A stretch of DNA of 64,000 nucleotides from CAWAVN01 sp963844315 (GTDB lineage Bacteria > Planctomycetota > Planctomycetia > Planctomycetales > Planctomycetaceae). Below the pieces are notes generated by a model, which was not told where the DNA came from, ran no database searches, and saw only the letters and a list, made by a program, of their open reading frames with translations. The DNA lies in the NCBI GenBank assembly GCA_963844315.1, contig CAWJOC010000023.1, forward strand, positions 248,001-312,000, written 5' to 3'. This document shows positions 59,507 through 64,000 of the stretch, one piece after another (position 1 is the first letter of the stretch; each line of letters opens with the position of its first letter). Position numbers and translations under genes: made by a program.

Positions 59507-59663
59507 AATGACTAATCCCTAAGCCATAATGACTAAGAAATGACCAATGACTAACCAGAAGTCGCAAGTATAGATCGGCAACAATTAGCAATTCGATTTC
59601 GCCATTTATTAGTTAATAGGGATTAGTCATTCATTAGTCACTAGGGCTTAGGCATTAGTCATT
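59507..59663. repeat. GACTAAT-type inverted repeat between fliG and fliH
   Basis: AATGACTAATCCCTAAGCC (59507-59525) is complementary to 59645-59663 at 18 of 19 positions. Inside are further copies of GACTAA, AATGACCAATGACTAA and TAGGGATTAGTCATT, so several overlapping pairings are possible. The element is in the 198-base fliG-fliH gap of the operon and has no coding potential. Confidence 0.8.
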
Positions 59664-59679
59664 CCGAAGGAGCCGCCGT

Positions 59680-60393
59680 ATGGAAAACCAGCGCGTTCTC
59701 AAGGCTTACTCGCTCAGGGAGCCAGGCCAGAAAGTTGTATTCGACTTTGAAGATTTTCAAAAGCAGTTGGGCGACCATCTCACGGAGGCGCGGCAAGAAG
59801 CCGAGCAGTGTTTGCACCAGGCACAACACGCAGCGGGCACTCTGCTCGAATCGCGCGGCGGGAAGGATTTCATGCGGGCTATGCGGCGGGGATGCAAAAG
59901 GCGGCGCTCGAGATAAAAGCCAAGGCCGATGCGAAAGCCAAGACGGAAATCGAAATAGGACTTGCCCACGGGCGAAAGGTGGTCGCGTCTCTCGCCAAGG
60001 AGATTGCCAACGCCAGAATCGAATGGCTGACCAATTGGGAAACGGCTGCCATCCAGTTGTGCGCGGCGATTGCGGAGAAAATTCTCCGGGTGGAATTGGC
60101 GAATCGTCCCCATCTAAGCCAGACGATGATCCGCGAGCTTTTGGAATTGGCCTCATCGGAGCAGCGGGTGATTGCACGGGTTCATCCCCAGGATGCCGAG
60201 GCGATGAATGACCCGGCGAGTGAGGAGAGCGCGACATTGCGGTTTGGTCAGTTGGTGGAGTTTCGGCCCGATGCCCGCCTTAGCCGGGGGGACTGTGTCG
60301 TGGAGCTTGAGCAGGGGGAATTGGATGGGCGGATCGCAACGCAGCTGGCAAGATTGACGGCGGAACTTGCGCCCTCAAAACTCTGGGGAATGA
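59680..60393 (+). CDS. fliH: Flagellar assembly protein FliH (frameshifted)
   Basis: About 237 residues, regulator of the FliI ATPase in the export apparatus. MENQRVLKAYSLREPGQKVVFDFEDFQKQLGDHLTEARQEAE at the start, Glu/Ala/Gln-rich coiled coil, then EGFHAGYAAGMQKAA and LAKEIANARIEWLTNWETAAIQLCAAIAEKILRVELANRPHL, SEQRVIARVHPQDAEAM, SRGDCVVELEQGELDGRIATQLARLTAELA, all FliH-like. The frame breaks near 59851, where one base is missing. As written the protein runs without stop into FliI. If one G is removed from GGGG at 60385-60388, it ends at a TGA (60391-60393) overlapping the FliI start as ATGA, the usual arrangement. Confidence 0.85.
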
Positions 60394-61700
60394 CCATGTC
60401 TGATCTTTTGGAACGGGTGCGAACGATTTTTCCGCAGGCCCTTTGCGGTTCGGTCTCGCAGGTCGTCGGGCAGTCCGTCGTTGCGGGCAGCTTTCCGGCC
60501 CCGTTAGGATCCACCGCCTTCATTGAACGCGAATGCGGCAGTCCCGTGGAAGCCGAGGTGATTGGCTTTCATGGCTCCAAAACGCTGCTGCTTTCGCAAG
60601 GCGATTTTTCTGGCATCCGCTCGGGCAATCGCGTGCGGCTGCATCGCAGTTCCGTAGGCGTCAACGTCGGCGAAGGGCTTTTGGGCCGTGTGCTGAATTT
60701 TCGCGGGCATCCCCTGGATTCGAATCCCATTCCCGCGAGAAGCGAGCGAAGAAATCTCTCCGCCCCGCCCCCGTCCGCCATGGACCGCCCGCCCATCGAC
60801 TGCCCGCTCGCGACCGGGGTCAAGGCCATCGATAGTTTATTGACGCTCGGCGTGGGGCAGCGGGTGGGCATTTTTTCCGGCAGCGGCGTGGGCAAGAGCA
60901 CGCTCTTGGGGCAGATTGCCAAATATTCCCAGGCCGATCTCAACGTGATTGCCCTCGTGGGAGAACGGGGCCGCGAGGTCCGCGAATTTCTGGAGCGCGA
61001 CCTGGGAGCTGAGGGTCTGGCTAAAAGCGTCGTCGTAGTGGCCACCGGCAATGAACCGGCGCTCCATCGCTCGCGCGCGGCTTTGGTGGCGACGACGATT
61101 GCCGAGTATTTTCGCGATCGGGGCCAAAATGTGTTATTGATGATGGACAGCGTCACGCGGTTCGCGCTGGCGCAGCGGGAGATTGGATTTGCCCGCGGCG
61201 AAGCCCCAGTGACGCGGGGTTATCCGCCCAGCGTGTTCTCCGCCTTACCACAACTACTGGAGCGAAGTGGGCGCGCCGAGACCGGTAGCATTACCGGATT
61301 ATACACCGTGCTGGTGGAAGGCGACGATCTGAACGAACCCATCAGCGATGCCGTGCGGGGAATTCTCGACGGGCACATCGTTTTGTCCCGAAAGTTGGCC
61401 CATCAGGCCCATTGGCCCGCGATTGATGTGCTAGGCAGCGTCAGCCGCTTAATGAACCATCTCGCCGATCTCAGCCATCGCCAGGCTGCCGACCAGGTCC
61501 GCGAATTGCTGGCCGCCTATCGGGAATCGGAAGACTTCATTCTGCTCGGGGCCTATCAACAGGGAACAAGCGCCTTGATCGATCGGGCCATTCAGCTCCG
61601 AGAGAGCATGCATCGTCTTTTGCGCCAGCGCCCGGACGAATATCAAGCCTTCGATGACACGGTCAAACAACTTATACAACTTGTGAAGCCGGCAGCTTGA
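60390..61700 (+). CDS. fliI: Flagellum-specific ATP synthase FliI
   Basis: 436 residues, the normal length for FliI, the export ATPase. N-terminal MTMSDLLERVRTIFPQALCG, Walker A GIFSGSGVGKSTLLGQIAKYS (about residue 165), NVIALVGERGREVREFLERDLG, Walker B GQNVLLMMDSVTRFALAQREIG, then RGYPPSVFSALPQLLERSGR, GSITGLYTVLVEGDD and HWPAIDVLGSVSRLM. All catalytic residues are present. ATG 60390 or 60396 start it. Frame analysis shows no stop separating it from fliH as written; see fliH. Confidence 0.95.
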   Translation: MTMSDLLERVRTIFPQALCGSVSQVVGQSVVAGSFPAPLGSTAFIERECGSPVEAEVIGFHGSKTLLLSQGDFSGIRSGNRVRLHRSSVGVNVGEGLLGRVLNFRGHPLDSNPIPARSERRNLSAPPPSAMDRPPIDCPLATGVKAIDSLLTLGVGQRVGIFSGSGVGKSTLLGQIAKYSQADLNVIALVGERGREVREFLERDLGAEGLAKSVVVVATGNEPALHRSRAALVATTIAEYFRDRGQNVLLMMDSVTRFALAQREIGFARGEAPVTRGYPPSVFSALPQLLERSGRAETGSITGLYTVLVEGDDLNEPISDAVRGILDGHIVLSRKLAHQAHWPAIDVLGSVSRLMNHLADLSHRQAADQVRELLAAYRESEDFILLGAYQQGTSALIDRAIQLRESMHRLLRQRPDEYQAFDDTVKQLIQLVKPAA

Positions 61701-61814
61701 CCTATGCAACAGATAAAGCGCCAAAACCAGCCGCTTCGCGGCTAATACCCAAGATATCGTTTCTCCTCCAAGTTATATGGTTTTTATCAAATCTCGCCTT
61801 TTTCTAAAGCTTCC

Positions 61815-62267
61815 ATGTCGAAGTTTCACTTTACTCTCGAATCCGTGCTCAAGTTGCGGAACAGGCAGCGCGACGAATGCCGCAGGCAACTTGGGCTGGC
61901 TGTCCGCCGGTTGCAACAGATTGAGTTGCTCGATCAACAAATTCTCTGCGAGCAAGCCGAACTCAGGGCCTATCTCAAGGATCTTTCGCAGGCGGGGAGC
62001 GTTTCCGTCGGAATGGTTTCCCGCTGCCACGTGCACCTGGCCCAATTGGAACGAAAACACCTGGAGACGCTCTATGCGCGGGCCGAAGCCCGGAACGTAG
62101 TGGACGCCCAGCGAAAAACGCTTGTCGAGGCGGACCAGCAAGTGAAAGTGATGGAAAAACTCCGCGACAAGCAGTTTGAAGACTACCTGAAGGAACAAGA
62201 CCGGCGGGAACGATTGGAGCACGAAGAAATCCAAGCCGCCAATCAATTGAGGAGGCTGTTTTCATGA
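61815..62267 (+). CDS. fliJ: Flagellar FliJ protein
   Basis: 150 residues, mostly one coiled coil: MSKFHFTLESVLKLRNRQRDECRRQLGLAVRRLQQIELLDQQIL, YLKDLSQAGSVSVGMVSRCHVHLAQLE, then Glu/Lys/Arg-rich helix to the end. It has the FliJ N-terminus (F-x-F-x-L-E-x-V-L-x-L-R). FliJ is an export chaperone linking FliH-FliI to FlhA. 114 bases after fliI; its TGA overlaps the next ATG. Confidence 0.92.
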   Translation: MSKFHFTLESVLKLRNRQRDECRRQLGLAVRRLQQIELLDQQILCEQAELRAYLKDLSQAGSVSVGMVSRCHVHLAQLERKHLETLYARAEARNVVDAQRKTLVEADQQVKVMEKLRDKQFEDYLKEQDRRERLEHEEIQAANQLRRLFS

Positions 62268-62908
62268 AGCGCACGATTCTGATGACCGTTGCCGTCGCTT
62301 CCACGATTGTCGTCCTCGCGCAATTGGGAATACTGCTCTATCTGGGACTCAGCGGCGTACTCACCACGGAACGGTTGTGGGAACTTCAAGCGGTGCTGGA
62401 AGAGGCTCCCGCGCTTCAAGAGGCCGATGAGTCCATCGACAATGAAGGGACCGAGTTTTCCATCGAGGAACTGATGCGGGAACGGGTCGTCAGAACGTTT
62501 GATCTGGAAGACCGCGAGCGGGAAATGGACCGGCTCGTCAAAATCGTGGTCGAACGCCGGGATGCCATTTTGAAGGAACAGCAGGATCTCATCGCCCGCA
62601 AAGCTCAATTCACGAAAGAATTGCAGGCGATCAAAGACCGGGAAGTGTCCGAAGCGACCGTGCTCGCACAGGGCGTGCTTTTGGCAGTTCCACCCGCCGA
62701 TGCGGTGCGGGACCTCATGCAACTTTCCCTAGACCACAATATCGCGCTCCTCAAGGGTCTTCCGGTAAAATCCATCGGTAAAATCCTCAAGGAGTTTCAT
62801 CAGGGTGACGACGATCAAAAGAAACGGGGGGCGGAAATCTTCGAATCGTTGGCCGAAGGCGATCCGGCGGTTCGGATGATCGAAACGGAGATTCAGCAAA
62901 CTCCCTGA
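62264..62908 (+). CDS. MotE-like flagellar protein with MgtE-N-like end
   Basis: 214 residues. One membrane segment at the N-terminus (ILMTVAVASTIVVLAQLGILLYLGL), a long charged coiled coil (RVVRTFDLEDREREMDRLVKIVVERRDAILKEQQDLIARK), then the MgtE-N-like helical domain DAVRDLMQLSLDHNIALLKGLPVKSIGKILKEFHQ, which is how MotE (a chaperone for the periplasmic motor protein MotC) looks. Coupled to fliJ by an ATGA overlap. Named MotE-like by layout; this is inference. Confidence 0.75.
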   Translation: MKRTILMTVAVASTIVVLAQLGILLYLGLSGVLTTERLWELQAVLEEAPALQEADESIDNEGTEFSIEELMRERVVRTFDLEDREREMDRLVKIVVERRDAILKEQQDLIARKAQFTKELQAIKDREVSEATVLAQGVLLAVPPADAVRDLMQLSLDHNIALLKGLPVKSIGKILKEFHQGDDDQKKRGAEIFESLAEGDPAVRMIETEIQQTP

Positions 62909-62978
62909 CCGCCCCTCCCGCGATTGGTCTCTCGTGCTTTTCATCGCCGGCGTTTGACCGCCGGTGCGGGGGATGGGC

Positions 62979-64000
62979 ATGGATGTCGTCAAACCTGTGG
63001 ATTCGGCGGATCCGCTTTCTCTTCTGCGGCCTCAGGCTCCCAAGAAGTCTCTTTGCAAGCCTCAAGGAAATGAACCTTCCGGATTTGCGCGGATGCTGAA
63101 GCAGAAATCGCAATCCTCCAAGACCACGCCGACTTCACCTCCGCCCCGATTGGAAGAGCGAAATTCCCCTCCCGCCGAACGGAGTTCCATCCCAGTGGTC
63201 GAAGATCCCGACCCTAAGGACATTCAGCCGTCGCCAAATTCCGAAGCCTCCACCGATGTCCCTGAAGTGGACCATGAAGACATCGCAGCGGTCCCAGCGG
63301 AGTTCACTCCAACTTCCGAGCGTGCGAACACGGCCTTGAACCTCTTGGCGGATCTTGGAGGAAACCCAGGCGAGGTTGGGTTTGAACAGGTTCCTACTGG
63401 CGACCCAAACATCACTGAGCCAACACTTTCCCCAATCGATTCCGAATCTTTTCCCGTTGCTCAAACTCCCATTGAACCTCCTCAAAATGCCGATCCGAAC
63501 TGGGCGAAACAAATCCCCATTTCTGAAACTCCCGATGCCATGGGACTTGAATATCACCCACCCCTTTTCACGCTGGAGATCGAACCGACTCGAGAAGAGA
63601 TGACGACACCCGACGAAGTTCAAAATTCCGTTGCGATTTCTCTCGCACCGAATTCCGGCGGGGCAAGCGGGCTACCATCAACACCAGGGAATCCACATCA
63701 CCTTCAAGGACTGTCCTCCATTTTGCCGGCCAACCCGACGGCCGGAGCGGTAACCCTTCCTACGCGCAAAGTCTTTTGGAAGTGCCTCTCTCCCCGGATC
63801 ATGCCGGAGTCATGTCTGGTGAGGGATTGGATCCTGCATCTGTCCCACAGGCATTTGAAATGACGGTTTCTCGCACCGAAGCGGTTGTGGATGGGCCGGA
63901 TCATGTTGCTACACAATCCGTCCAAAATCCGCTGACCCATTCCACGAATGAACGGTCTGAACCCAATATCCCTGGAGCCAACGCGCTCAATCTGGAGCAG
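62979..64000 (+). CDS. fliK: Flagellar hook-length control protein FliK (partial, frameshifted)
   Basis: N-terminal and middle part only; the window cuts the gene. Start ATG 62979 (MDVVKPVDSADPLSLLRPQAPKK). The visible part is Pro/Ser/Glu-rich and disordered, as is normal for the FliK N-terminus (PTSPPPRLEERNSPPAERSS). The frame breaks near 63745; after it the other frame is open to the end of the window (SLLEVPLSPDHAGVMSGEG, FEMTVSRTEAVVDGPDHV). The recognisable FliK C-terminal domain is not reached, so the name rests on position after fliJ and the motE-like gene and on composition. Confidence 0.65.

Noticed and set aside
59500..59663. Possible CRISPR-like repeats of GACTAA
   Set aside because: Units are irregularly spaced, in both orientations and have no spacers of constant size; no cas gene is nearby. 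Better read as an intergenic inverted repeat.

Overview
The window looks like a chromosomal segment of a free-living member of the Planctomycetota (PVC group). No rRNA or phylogenetic marker is present, so this rests on gene content: an ECF sigma factor paired with a zinc-ribbon Ser/Thr kinase, two sulfatases, a PVC-type beta-propeller/HEAT/cytochrome c protein, LL-diaminopimelate aminotransferase (DapL), BlaI/M56 regulation, a PrkA-YeaH-SpoVR operon, CsrA, and a flagellar basal-body operon without axial filament genes. Genus cannot be read from the sequence.

Layout. 1-10.1 kb: metabolic and housekeeping genes, mostly on the minus strand (partial O-acetylhomoserine sulfhydrylase, PolX/PHP DNA polymerase, a Tyr/Cys-rich secreted protein, an APH-like kinase, a TPR lipoprotein, DapL, a Ca2+-type P-ATPase). 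10.4-15.2 kb: one very large DUF4011-SF1 helicase-Vsr-like nuclease-DUF3320 protein of the type known as an antiphage single-gene system (Hhe-like). 15.3-23.8 kb: stress and regulatory genes (DUF2383 protein, putative cyclase, sigma factor plus kinase, TPR-GT9-DUF6165 protein). 23.9-36.3 kb: a sulfatase fused to a PVC propeller/cytochrome, a tandem substrate-binding protein, csrA, Nramp-like and CorA metal transporters, a second sulfatase. 36.4-44.9 kb: gamma-glutamyltransferase, a BlaI repressor with an M56 protease that runs into an HlyD-like adaptor, a two-subunit molybdenum hydroxylase, and a FloA-like flotillin. 45.6-51.6 kb: prkA, a Uma2 endonuclease gene, yeaH and spoVR. 52.2-64 kb: a TPR protein, then flgN-like, flgB, flgC, fliE, fliF, fliG, fliH, fliI, fliJ, a motE-like gene and the start of fliK, all on the plus strand.

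Two whole-window properties matter for any reader. First, more than twenty genes are broken by apparent single-base indels, often in short G/C runs, in genes that are otherwise intact and often essential. This is best explained by uncorrected long-read error rather than gene decay; such genes are given here as single CDS with the break position stated. Second, intergenic gaps repeatedly hold a paired inverted-repeat element: two arms of about 19-25 bp, head to head, 20-40 bp apart (longer in one case). Several unrelated arm sequences share this design, which resembles REPINs, and at least one family occurs more than once.

No CRISPR array, tRNA, rRNA, insertion sequence or prophage was recognised.
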